NCBI GenBank assembly: GCA_021205375.1
Contig: JAJPXR010000099.1
Span: 1-6,515, forward strand
Direction of reading: 5' to 3'
Origin: Clostridiales bacterium
GTDB lineage: Bacteria > Bacillota > Clostridia > Oscillospirales > Oscillospiraceae
Length of the DNA: 6,515 nucleotides
In this document: positions 1 to 5,186 of the stretch, piece after piece
Layout of the letters: every line of letters starts with the position of its first letter
Position numbering within the stretch: the first letter of the stretch is position 1
Translations under genes and position numbers: made by a program
Notes under the pieces: model-generated
Database searches by the model: none
Seen by the model: the letters and a program-made list of their open reading frames with translations, nothing else
What the model was told of the DNA's origin: nothing

Positions 1-520
1 TCAGGTTGGTCGTGACGATCAGCGGCTTGTTGGATTTGTACCGTTCGTCCACGACGGCGTAGACCTGTTCCATCGCGTAATCCGTGCTGCGTTCGATGCC
101 CAGATCGTCGATGATGAGCAGCTCGTACTCTGTCAGCGAAGCGATGTACCGGTAACGCTGCTCCGAGTACATCCCGCCCATTTTGTTCAGGATTTTGGAG
201 AAGTTGGTCATCAGCACTGGAACACCGGTCTCCAGCAGGGCATTGGCGATGCAGGCCGCGGTGAAGGATTTTCCTGTTCCAACATCGCCCCAGAGCAGCA
301 GCCCCAGATTATTTTCCTTCATCTGCGGCCAGTTATCCACATACCGCCGTGCCATCTGGATGCTGGGGCTGTCCTCCGCGCTGGCAAACGTCCAGTTGGC
401 CAGCGCTGGTTCCTGGATGCCGCTGGTTTTCAGGCTGCGAATCCGGCTGCGCCGGTTCATCTCCGCCAGTTCCCGCAGGAAGGCTTCATCATCCTGTGCC
501 ATGTCCACACAATCGGTCAT
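1..520 (-). CDS. DnaC/IstB-type AAA+ ATP-binding protein, helicase loader (3' end cut by window)
   Basis: Reading the minus strand from ATG at 520 gives 173 residues before the window edge. Walker A is GDVGTGKS at residues 78-85, Walker B is LLIIDDLG at 134-141, and VTTN at 169-172 fits a sensor-1 position. This is the DnaC/IstB-like AAA+ family. Next to a phage-type initiator rather than a transposase, it most likely loads the replicative helicase on the element's origin. IstB of IS21 is the main alternative, but there is no IstA beside it. The start overlaps the stop of the initiator gene as ATGA (520-517), so the two are probably translationally coupled. The first 70 residues (many E/R, M-rich) correspond to the variable helicase-interacting N-terminus. 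Family members usually run to roughly 250-300 aa, so about 100 residues should lie beyond the left edge. Confidence 0.9.
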   Translation of the reverse strand, partial: MTDCVDMAQDDEAFLRELAEMNRRSRIRSLKTSGIQEPALANWTFASAEDSPSIQMARRYVDNWPQMKENNLGLLLWGDVGTGKSFTAACIANALLETGVPVLMTNFSKILNKMGGMYSEQRYRYIASLTEYELLIIDDLGIERSTDYAMEQVYAVVDERYKSNKPLIVTTNL

Positions 521-1251
521 AAGCTGTCACCGCCTTCAAAAGTGTAATTTTCGTGGCTGTACGTCGGTTTCGCCGGAGGTTTCTGCCTGTCCCGCCGCGC
601 CCAACTCCGAATGGTGGCCAGGTGGCTCTTGTAAGTTTTCCCTGTTGAGGCGATATACTCCGACAGACGCTCGATGCGCTGCTGGTAGTCCAGAGGAAAC
701 TCCGCCTGGAGATCTTGAAACTCAGCCTCCGACAAAAGCACGTTGCGATACTGCCCGTGTTGGTGGCGCGGCTCTTTCTCCCTCTTTCTTTTATTTGAGT
801 CAGTATTTGATTTTTCTTTACTTAATTGTTCTTTATTTAATTGTGGCGGGTTTCCCGGACGCGGTTTCTCCGCATCCGGTTTTGCCGTATCCGGGGTATC
901 CGTGTCCGGTTTTACCGCGTCCGGGTTTTCCGCACACGGTTTTTCCGTACACGGCGCATGGGGCATTTCATAGATGACGTACTCAATGCCACCCATCTTC
1001 CCGTCCTCCCGGCGGAGCTGGTGCCGCTCCAGATAGCCGCACTGTTCCAGCTCCTGCAAGGTCTTGACGATGGAATCCTTGCCCTCCTTGCAAATGGCCA
1101 CCAGCCCCCGAACGCTGTAATCCCAGCTTTCCGGCAGGCTCAGACAGAGGGACAGAAGGCCCTTTGCTTTCAGCGTCAGGTTCTGGTCGCGCAGATGGTA
1201 GTTGCTCATGGTCGTATAGTTGGTATTTTTCTCAACGCGAAATACTGGCAT
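517..1251 (-). CDS. Winged-helix replication initiator / replisome organizer-like protein (helix-turn-helix domain)
   Basis: This 244-aa protein has three parts. Residues 1-95 (MPVFRVEKNTNYTTMSN..., then LTLKAKGLLSLCLSLPESWDYS, GKDSIVKTLQELEQCGYL) form the winged helix-turn-helix found in phage and ICE replication proteins of Clostridia. Residues 102-136 are seven pentapeptide repeats of the type xx[K/N/T]P[D/C]. A basic linker to about 165 follows, then a conserved C-terminal block at 166-221 (GQYRNVLLSEAEF... YKSHLATIRSWARRD). The start at 1251 is chosen because AAAGGAGA lies just upstream and the family begins MPVFRVEKN; an ATG 20 codons further up lies inside the previous gene and has no support. 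It likely binds the element's origin and, with the overlapping downstream loader, recruits helicase, as lambda O and P do. The gene itself carries iteron-like repeats (see 815-949). Confidence 0.88.
   Translation of the reverse strand: MPVFRVEKNTNYTTMSNYHLRDQNLTLKAKGLLSLCLSLPESWDYSVRGLVAICKEGKDSIVKTLQELEQCGYLERHQLRREDGKMGGIEYVIYEMPHAPCTEKPCAENPDAVKPDTDTPDTAKPDAEKPRPGNPPQLNKEQLSKEKSNTDSNKRKREKEPRHQHGQYRNVLLSEAEFQDLQAEFPLDYQQRIERLSEYIASTGKTYKSHLATIRSWARRDRQKPPAKPTYSHENYTFEGGDSL
785..949. other. Candidate intragenic replication origin: AT-rich tract plus seven 15-bp iterons
   Basis: Inside the initiator gene, 845-949 splits exactly into seven 15-bp units. Their plus-strand consensus is about TCCGGTTTTNCCGNA, and each has a CGG...CCG near-palindrome. 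Directly beside it, 785-843 is strikingly AT-rich in a GC-rich neighbourhood and contains a 14-bp direct repeat at 815-828 and 830-843 (one mismatch, also 15-bp period). Iterons next to an AT-rich unwinding region within the initiator's own gene is the layout of the lambda origin in gene O. The function is inferred. The repeats also encode a plausible Pro-rich linker, which is the null explanation. Confidence 0.45.
845..949. repeat. Seven tandem 15-bp repeats (encode xx[K/N/T]P[D/C] pentapeptides)
   Basis: Units begin at 845, 860, 875, 890, 905, 920 and 935, without indels. The best conserved positions are CCGG at the start and CCG at positions 11-13. On the minus strand they encode residues of the initiator such as TEKPC, AENPD, AVKPD, TDTPD, TAKPD, AEKPR. 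The array is exact in period but diverged in sequence, which suggests an old expansion or selection on only part of each unit. Confidence 0.85.
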
Positions 1252-1253
1252 TT

Positions 1254-1448
1254 TTATTTCTCTCCTTTGCGGCGGTTGTGCTTGCGGTAGGGGCAGCGCT
1301 TGTAGCGGCACCGAACGCCCCGGCTCCCGTGGATGTGATACCGGCAGAACCGGCAGTCCGGGAACTTCCCGTCCCGGTTCTTGTCGTACCAGACTGCGGC
1401 TTTGCTATCCAGCGAATAGCCGTCCTGGGTGTAGTTGCGATTTTCCAT
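1254..1448 (-). CDS. Small four-cysteine, basic protein (putative zinc-binding), function unknown
   Basis: This 64-aa protein has four cysteines in the pattern C32-x2-C35-x11-C47-x4-C52, with HIH between the pairs (residues 38-40) and a basic tail (RYKRCPYRKHNRRKGEK). This looks like a small zinc knuckle or ribbon, so nucleic-acid or protein contact is plausible, but I do not recognise a named family. The start at 1448 is preferred over an ATG ten codons upstream because GGAGGG sits 8 nt before it. Its last codons contain the ribosome binding site of the initiator gene, which starts 2 nt after its TAA stop, so the two are clearly co-transcribed. Small Cys-rich proteins are common beside replication genes in Clostridia ICEs. 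Confidence 0.72.
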   Translation of the reverse strand: MENRNYTQDGYSLDSKAAVWYDKNRDGKFPDCRFCRYHIHGSRGVRCRYKRCPYRKHNRRKGEK

Positions 1449-1475
1449 CTTGGCATCCCTCCATTTTGGTTTGGG

Positions 1476-1523
1476 CAAAAAGAAAGAGCGTACATCTGCC
1501 CCGTGGTGGGGCGATATACGCTC
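1476..1523 (-). terminator. Rho-independent terminator or attenuator hairpin
   Basis: On the minus strand, GAGCGTA (1523-1517) pairs perfectly with TACGCTC (1492-1486). A second perfect stem GCCCC/GGGGC lies inside it (1512-1508 with 1502-1498) around a 5-nt loop, separated by an asymmetric internal bulge (4 and 5 nt). TTTCTTTTTG follows immediately at 1485-1476. It lies between the 201-aa gene (stop 1562) and the 64-aa gene (start 1448). It would end the upstream transcript or act as a leader attenuator for the initiator operon. Confidence 0.65.
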
Positions 1524-1561
1524 AGTCTTTTATGTATTACAGCAGCTATTTGGAGGTTCCG

Positions 1562-2167
1562 TCACTTATGCTGATTGGTCTTTCTTGCTTTTTCAATCAG
1601 CGCGGAATTGCTGGAAACCGAGAACTTTGTTTGCTCTCTGACTTTCTTCACTTTCGGATAGGTCTCCAGCCCCAGGTGGTTCAGCAGCGCACTCCACCGG
1701 TCCGGTAGTCCACAAATTCTGGCTACGGTGAGCCAACAGGGAGAGACCGATTTGTTGCGCCGCTGGTCGAAGTCCTCAGCGGAGCTTGCCCTGATGCGGT
1801 GAAATTCCTTGACAAATCTGCGTGCCACTTCCTCTTGGGACAAATCTCCATAGGGCGACATGACTGTTCGCGTGGTTGGCGCAAGCGGATAATAACGGTC
1901 TCGAAACTCCGCCGCCGTCATGTGAAAAATACGTTCCACCGTCGGGTGACGCGGCAGTCCCTTTCGGTCAAAATCCCTGGTGGTGATGTTCCGCTGATGT
2001 TCCAGCACGAACTGGTCACAGGCGTCGAAAATCAGCTCTTTTGTCCACTTCATGGTATGTAGCGTGTCGCGGCACAGGGACAGTGCCTCTATCACCTCTG
2101 TTTCGTCTGGACGGTTCGATTGGCGAACCAATTCGGCTGCGATTTCAAGGGCGGTTTTGATAGTCAT
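1562..2167 (-). CDS. Element-borne hypothetical protein with putative HNH-associated helical repeats
   Basis: The protein has 201 aa, with no signal peptide or membrane segment. The N-terminus (about 1-55) is helical. Two stretches share the pattern of the homing-endonuclease-associated helical repeat: about 62-93 (F..KGLP.HPTVERIFHMTAAEFRDRYY) and about 134-168 (SVSPCWLTVARICGLPDRWSALLNHLGLE). Both have a Pro-rich turn, a variable helix, a G/M turn and an aromatic-containing helix. This suggests DNA binding without a nuclease core; no HNH catalytic motif is visible. The C-terminal 35 residues are basic. The start at 2167 has GAGGAG 7 nt upstream. It overlaps the stop of the small ORF above by ATGA. 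Its stop is followed by a terminator-like hairpin. The specific role (regulator, maintenance, excision) is unknown, and the repeat assignment is by eye. Confidence 0.72.
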   Translation of the reverse strand: MTIKTALEIAAELVRQSNRPDETEVIEALSLCRDTLHTMKWTKELIFDACDQFVLEHQRNITTRDFDRKGLPRHPTVERIFHMTAAEFRDRYYPLAPTTRTVMSPYGDLSQEEVARRFVKEFHRIRASSAEDFDQRRNKSVSPCWLTVARICGLPDRWSALLNHLGLETYPKVKKVREQTKFSVSSNSALIEKARKTNQHK

Positions 2168-2370
2168 GTCGTATCTCCTCGCAAAAAGTTACAGTGACAG
2201 GCATAGTTGCCTGCTGCATCTGTTTCCATCCGAAAGCCGAAGCCACAGGATGGGAGCGCAAATTGCTCAACACTTTCTACCAGAAACTCACACGAGCAGA
2301 GGAGTGATGCACTCCGTTTCCAGCCGCTTTTCTCACAATGCTGGTCGCTTAAATTCAATGATTCCAACAT
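2164..2370 (-). CDS. Possible small Cys-rich ORF at the element edge
   Basis: A 68-aa frame (ATG at 2370; a TTG two codons further up is possible) has six cysteines in the order C, CxC, C, CxC (about positions 12, 26, 28, 43, 58, 60). Its stop forms ATGA with the start of the 201-aa gene (2167-2164), and its last codons hold that gene's ribosome binding site, which favours a genuine coupled gene. Against it: no Shine-Dalgarno precedes either start, and a perfect TTGACA hexamer overlaps the TTG start, so the stretch may instead be promoter plus leader. I do not recognise the family. If real, the paired CxC motifs point to metal binding. Confidence 0.42.
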   Translation of the reverse strand: MLESLNLSDQHCEKSGWKRSASLLCSCEFLVESVEQFALPSCGFGFRMETDAAGNYACHCNFLRGDTT

Positions 2371-2376
2371 TGTCAA
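2348..2376 (-). promoter_or_regulatory. Weak candidate promoter just inside the element edge
   Basis: On the minus strand a perfect TTGACA (2376-2371) is followed 17 nt later by TTTAAG (2353-2348), which matches TATAAT at four of six positions. It would transcribe the 201-aa gene leftward from the element end. It is incompatible with translating the small ORF from its first codons. The -10 is poor, so this is tentative. Confidence 0.25.
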
Positions 2377-2387
2377 TGGCGTTTAAC

Positions 2388-2400
2388 GATGTTTTACATC
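2388..2400. repeat. Perfect short inverted repeat at the element/sigG boundary
   Basis: GATGT-TTT-ACATC, arms 2388-2392 and 2396-2400, lies about 10 bp inside the inferred junction and contains part of the truncated sigG stop codon. It could be a recombinase half-site pair or a small operator. It is too short to be a terminator. Confidence 0.35.
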
Positions 2401-2701
2401 ACAAGACACTCATCGGCACCCCATAGGTGGAAAACTTCACCTGATACTGCTCACAGTCGAAGTTGTCGATGGCCTTCATCAGCCCGATACAGCCGATTTG
2501 AAACAAATCGTCCATGCTCTCCCCTCGCCCCGCGAACCGCTGAATGACGGAGAGCACCAGACGCAGATTTCCCTCGATCATCTGCTGCCGGGCCTCCTTG
2601 TCGCCCTGCTTGACCCGCTTGAGCAGCTCGGTCATCTCCTCGTTTTTCAGTACCTTTAATTTGGCGGTGTTTACGCCGCAGATCTCCACTTTGCCCCGCA
2701 T
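2399..2701 (-). CDS. sigG: RNA polymerase sporulation sigma factor SigG, truncated 5' part (region 2.3 onward lost)
   Basis: Residues 1-97 match SigG closely: KVEICGVNTAKL, VLKNEEM, GNLRLVLSVIQRF, DDLFQIGCIGLMKAIDNFD and VKFSTYGVPM. In Bacillus subtilis SigG (about 260 aa, forespore-specific) the next residues are IIGEIRRYLRDN. Here the frame instead reads S-V-L and stops at 2399, inside region 2.3. Regions 1.2, 2.1 and 2.2 (core binding) are present. Region 2.4 (-10 recognition), region 3 and region 4 (-35 recognition) are missing, so this product cannot direct transcription alone. The start at 2701 has AAGGAGG 11 nt upstream, and no other start fits the family N-terminus. A SigmaF-like promoter lies at 2737-2766. 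sigG normally often follows sigE; here it follows a symporter, so either it sits alone in this lineage or it is an extra copy. The 3' half should lie beyond the element's other end, unless it was deleted. Confidence 0.9.
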   Translation of the reverse strand: MRGKVEICGVNTAKLKVLKNEEMTELLKRVKQGDKEARQQMIEGNLRLVLSVIQRFAGRGESMDDLFQIGCIGLMKAIDNFDCEQYQVKFSTYGVPMSVL

Positions 2702-2736
2702 AAAAATCAGGCCCTCCTTGCCGGATGTGGTAACAC

Positions 2737-2766
2737 CAGTTTTCCCGGCAAAGGGGGCGGCTATGC
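2737..2766 (-). promoter_or_regulatory. SigmaF-type promoter of sigG
   Basis: On the minus strand, GCATA (2766-2762) is followed after 15 nt by GGGAAAACTG (2746-2737). This fits the B. subtilis SigmaF consensus as I recall it (GYWTA, then GGNRANANTR) at every specified position. SigmaF control of sigG is the canonical forespore cascade, which supports both the promoter and the gene call. It lies 36 nt upstream of the start codon. Confidence 0.62.
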
Positions 2767-2808
2767 AGTCGGTTTCGGGGAGGTTTTGGGGCAGGGGAGG
2801 ATAGCGAA

Positions 2809-2839
2809 CCCCTCCGGCAGCGCATTGCCGCCGGAGGGG
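2809..2839 (-). terminator. GC-rich hairpin after the symporter gene (probable terminator)
   Basis: Perfect 10-bp arms CCCCTCCGGC (2809-2818) and GCCGGAGGGG (2830-2839) enclose an 11-nt loop. It lies 39 nt after the symporter stop and before the sigG promoter, the expected place for an operon terminator. The T-tract is weak (TTCGCTATCC on the minus strand), so termination efficiency is uncertain. Confidence 0.5.
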
Positions 2840-2877
2840 AACGATTGGTTTCAGTCTCTCAGTTGAATCAGTGGAAG

Positions 2878-4176
2878 TTACTTCTTCGCCGGAGCCACGT
2901 CCTCGCGGTTGAAGATCTCGCGGTTCAGCGCGTGATTCTGGTGGGAAACGATGATGGTGCAGACCGCGTCGCCGGTGATGTTGACGGCGGTGCGCAGCAT
3001 ATCCAGGATACGGTCAATGCCCATGATGAGGGCGATGCCTTCGGTGGGCAGACCCACGGAGGTCAGCACCATGGACAGGGTGATGAGGCCCACAGAGGGG
3101 ACGCCGGCGGTGCCGATGGAGGCCAGGGTCGCCGTGGCGATGACCGTCAGGATCTCCGTGGGGCCGAGGTTCACGCCGTAGACCTGGGCGATGAAGATGA
3201 CCGCCACGCCCTGCATGATAGAGGTGCCGTCCATGTTGATGGTGGCGCCCAGGGGGATGGTGAAGGAGGAGATCTTCCGGGAGACGCCCAGCTTATTGGT
3301 CAGGGTGTCGATGGACAGGGGGATGGTGGCGTTAGAGGTGGCGGTGGTGAAGGCGAACATCTGCACCGGGAAGAACTTTTTCAGGAACTTGATGGGGTTC
3401 AGCCGGGTGAAAACCACCAGCAGCAGCATATACACGCCGAAGCACTGGATGACCAGGGCCAGCGTGACCGACCCCATGTACTTGAGCATGGGCAGGAAAG
3501 CGTCAAAGCCGATGCCCGCGAAGGTCTTGGCGATCATGCAGAACACGCCGATGGGGGCGATGGTCATGATGGACATGGTCATTTCCATCATCACGTCGTT
3601 AAACTGGCTGAAGAAGTTGGCTACGGTGCTGGCCTTGCTGCCCAGCTTGGCCAGCATCACGCCCACAAACAGCGCAAAGACGATGATGGGCAGCATATCG
3701 CCCTCGGCCAGCGCGTTGATGGGGTTGGTGGGGATGATGTTCAGCAGCGTGTCGGCAAAGCTGGTGGACTCTGCTACCGTCACCTCGGAAGTCTCGATGG
3801 CGTCCAGGGAGATGCCGATACCGGGGTTGATGAGGGAAGCGATGCTCAGGGCGACGCACACCGCGATAGCCGTGGTACACAGATAGAAAATGATGATGCG
3901 CACGCCCACGCCGCCCAGGGTCTTGGTGTCGCCGATGGCCATGCTGCCGCACACCAGGGAGCAGAACACCAGCGGGACCACCAGCATTTGCAGCAGGCGC
4001 ACAAAGCCCTGACCGATGACGTAGAGGATACCGTTGATGATGATGGTGTCCCGGATGTAGCCCTCCGGCATAAAGTAGTGGATGAGTATGCCCACGATGG
4101 CGCCGCCGATGAGCGCGATAAAAATCTGGGAGGATAAGCCCAGCTTCTTCTTTTCGGTTTTCTCTTTTGCTGCCAT
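2878..4176 (-). CDS. Glutamate/aspartate-type cation symporter (DAACS family, GltP/GltPh-like)
   Basis: This 432-aa polytopic membrane protein should couple uptake of an acidic amino acid to Na+ or H+. Family landmarks are all present. There is an HP1-like segment FTTATSNATIP at 276-286, NMDGT at 314-318 (TM7 cation site), an HP2-like SIGTAGVPS at 353-361, and TM8 DRILDMLRTAVNITGD at 388-403. By alignment with GltPh, D392, R395, T396 and N399 correspond to D394, R397, T398 and N401. The Arg favours an acidic side chain, and the Asp (which contacts the substrate amino group) favours an amino acid over a C4-dicarboxylate. The start at 4176 is chosen over one 17 codons upstream because AGGAGG lies 9 nt before it and the upstream extension is hydrophilic and within the neighbouring gene. 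ATG overlaps the reductase stop (TAATG), indicating coupling. HP1 lacks the usual serine run (SSSS), a common variation. The exact substrate is inferred. Confidence 0.9.
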   Translation of the reverse strand: MAAKEKTEKKKLGLSSQIFIALIGGAIVGILIHYFMPEGYIRDTIIINGILYVIGQGFVRLLQMLVVPLVFCSLVCGSMAIGDTKTLGGVGVRIIIFYLCTTAIAVCVALSIASLINPGIGISLDAIETSEVTVAESTSFADTLLNIIPTNPINALAEGDMLPIIVFALFVGVMLAKLGSKASTVANFFSQFNDVMMEMTMSIMTIAPIGVFCMIAKTFAGIGFDAFLPMLKYMGSVTLALVIQCFGVYMLLLVVFTRLNPIKFLKKFFPVQMFAFTTATSNATIPLSIDTLTNKLGVSRKISSFTIPLGATINMDGTSIMQGVAVIFIAQVYGVNLGPTEILTVIATATLASIGTAGVPSVGLITLSMVLTSVGLPTEGIALIMGIDRILDMLRTAVNITGDAVCTIIVSHQNHALNREIFNREDVAPAKK

Positions 4177-5015
4177 TAGCCCTTTCCTCCTGTCGCTTTG
4201 ATGTAGTCGGCCAGCGCCGTTTTCCAATCCTTGGGTTCTTCCAGCCCCTCCAGCCGGAGCATCATGTTGTCCAGCACGGAGTACTTGGGCCGCATCCCGT
4301 GGTCGCTGTCCACCGGCACCAGGTTGGCGGTTTTTCCGGTGAGGCGCAAAACCTCTTGGGCAAACTCATACCGGCTGCAACTGCCCTTGCAGACCGCGTG
4401 GTAGATGCCGTAGATGTCCTGGTCGATGAACTGCTTGATGACCTTCGCCAGCTCCGCAGCGCTGGTGGGGCAGGCGATCTGGTTGATGGGAACGCGAAGC
4501 TCCGCGCCGCTGTCCGCGGCCTCCAGCACGGTGTTGACAAAGTCCTTGCCAATGCCGTACACCCAGGAACTTCTGACGATGACATAGCGGGTGCTCAGCG
4601 ACACGATCATCCGCTCCCCGGCGTACTTGGATTTGCCGTAGACGTTGTTGGGCATGGCCACGTCAAACTCCGTGTAGGGGAAGGACTTGTTCAGGTCGAA
4701 CACGTCGTCGGTGGAGAACTGGATGACCTTGCAATTGACCGGCTCCGCTTCGGCGGCGATGTTCCGCGCGCCCAGGGCATTGACGCGGTAAGCCTCGTCC
4801 GGGTTGTCCTCGCACTGCTGCGGGTCGGTGATGCCCGCGCAGTTGATGACCACGTCCGGGCGGTTGCGCTGCATGTACATCCGCACCTCGTCCCGGTCGG
4901 TCACGTCCACCTCGTCCTTGTCGGTGGGGAAAAGCTCATAGGATTGCAGGTTCAGCAGCTCCATCAGCGCGGAACCCACGTGGCCCTTCACCCCGACAAT
5001 CCAAATTTTTTTCAT
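4176..5015 (-). CDS. RmlD-like NAD(P)-dependent sugar-nucleotide reductase (dTDP-4-dehydrorhamnose reductase family)
   Basis: This 279-aa extended short-chain dehydrogenase has a Rossmann GxxGxxG at G8-x2-G11-x2-G14, DVVINCAGITD at 54-64, the STDDVFD motif at 101-107 (family STDYVFDG; Y replaced by D), and catalytic Y126-x3-K130. RSSWVYG at 148-154 is also typical of RmlD. Length fits the family (about 280-300). RmlD reduces dTDP-4-dehydro-rhamnose to dTDP-rhamnose, but no rmlA, rmlB or rmlC, nor glycosyltransferases, are visible, and the gene shares an operon with an amino-acid symporter. The real substrate may therefore differ, and I leave the symbol blank. The start at 5015 has AAGGAG about 11 nt upstream. 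The promoter and a palindromic operator lie just upstream (5040-5084). The stop overlaps the symporter start by one base. Confidence 0.82.
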   Translation of the reverse strand: MKKIWIVGVKGHVGSALMELLNLQSYELFPTDKDEVDVTDRDEVRMYMQRNRPDVVINCAGITDPQQCEDNPDEAYRVNALGARNIAAEAEPVNCKVIQFSTDDVFDLNKSFPYTEFDVAMPNNVYGKSKYAGERMIVSLSTRYVIVRSSWVYGIGKDFVNTVLEAADSGAELRVPINQIACPTSAAELAKVIKQFIDQDIYGIYHAVCKGSCSRYEFAQEVLRLTGKTANLVPVDSDHGMRPKYSVLDNMMLRLEGLEEPKDWKTALADYIKATGGKG

Positions 5016-5039
5016 TGTTTCATCATCTCCTTAATACTT

Positions 5040-5056
5040 TGAAACGTTTCGTTTCA
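5040..5056. promoter_or_regulatory. Perfect 17-bp inverted-repeat operator
   Basis: The plus strand reads TGAAACG-TTT-CGTTTCA: perfect 7-bp arms around 3 bp. It lies immediately downstream of, and touching, the -10 of the reductase-symporter promoter, where a repressor would block transcription start. The sequence resembles LacI-family or cre-type sites. The adjacent ROK regulator is the obvious local candidate ligand-responsive repressor, but its binding here is inferred. Confidence 0.6.
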
Positions 5057-5084
5057 CTATATCATATTTTGTCACCAAAAGCAA
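5056..5084 (-). promoter_or_regulatory. SigmaA-type promoter of the reductase-symporter operon
   Basis: On the minus strand TTGCTT (5084-5079) is followed after 17 nt by TATAGT (5061-5056). An overlapping alternative -10 is TATGAT (5066-5061). The surrounding stretch 5036-5100 is markedly AT-rich between GC-rich genes. Start of transcription would fall within the operator at 5040-5056. Confidence 0.55.
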
Positions 5085-5186
5085 CCAAAACATGGCGACA
5101 AAAATAAAAAATCAACATTCATCAAAGAATTTGTTGCGGTTTCGGAAGAAACAGATGCAGCAGACAGGTTTTCGCCGCCTTGCCGC

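Larger units (their letters stand above)
1..2409. mobile_element. Right end of an integrative (ICE/IME-type) element inserted in sigG; continues past the left edge
   Basis: The right boundary is inferred from where SigG homology stops. The codons for V95-P96-M97 are normal SigG, then the reading frame turns into S-V-L-stop at 2410-2399. Everything to the left is typical of Clostridia conjugative or mobilisable elements: a phage-like winged-helix initiator, a DnaC-type loader and small Cys-rich proteins, all on one strand. The last base compatible with native sigG is about 2410, where the minus strand reads GA. Large serine recombinases of the Tn4451/Tn5397 type use a central GA dinucleotide, so this fits but does not prove that class. 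No integrase, relaxase or second att site is visible because the window ends inside the element. Confidence 0.72.

Noticed and set aside
845..949. CRISPR-like interpretation of the tandem repeats
   Set aside because: Fifteen-bp units are contiguous with no unique spacers and lie in frame inside a coding gene.
183..977. Plus-strand 264-codon open frame with a Pro/Tyr-rich tail
   Set aside because: Antisense to the loader and initiator; the repeated tail is just the reverse reading of the 15-bp repeat array.
1252..1311. Longer N-terminus for the replication initiator (20 extra codons)
   Set aside because: It would overlap the 64-aa gene throughout, lacks a ribosome binding site, and the Pro/Gln-rich extension is not part of the family, whereas the ATG at 1251 has a strong site.
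2399..2450. Simple frameshift as the cause of the sigG truncation
   Set aside because: No reading frame downstream of 2410 on the minus strand resembles the SigG continuation (GEIRR...), so a single indel does not explain the loss.
2845..4137. Plus-strand 430-codon open frame rich in H, D, G, Q and V
   Set aside because: It is exactly antisense to the symporter gene; composition is the usual low-complexity product of reading a GC-rich gene backwards, with no recognisable domain.
4167..5042. Plus-strand 291-codon open frame
   Set aside because: Antisense shadow of the reductase gene; no family features.
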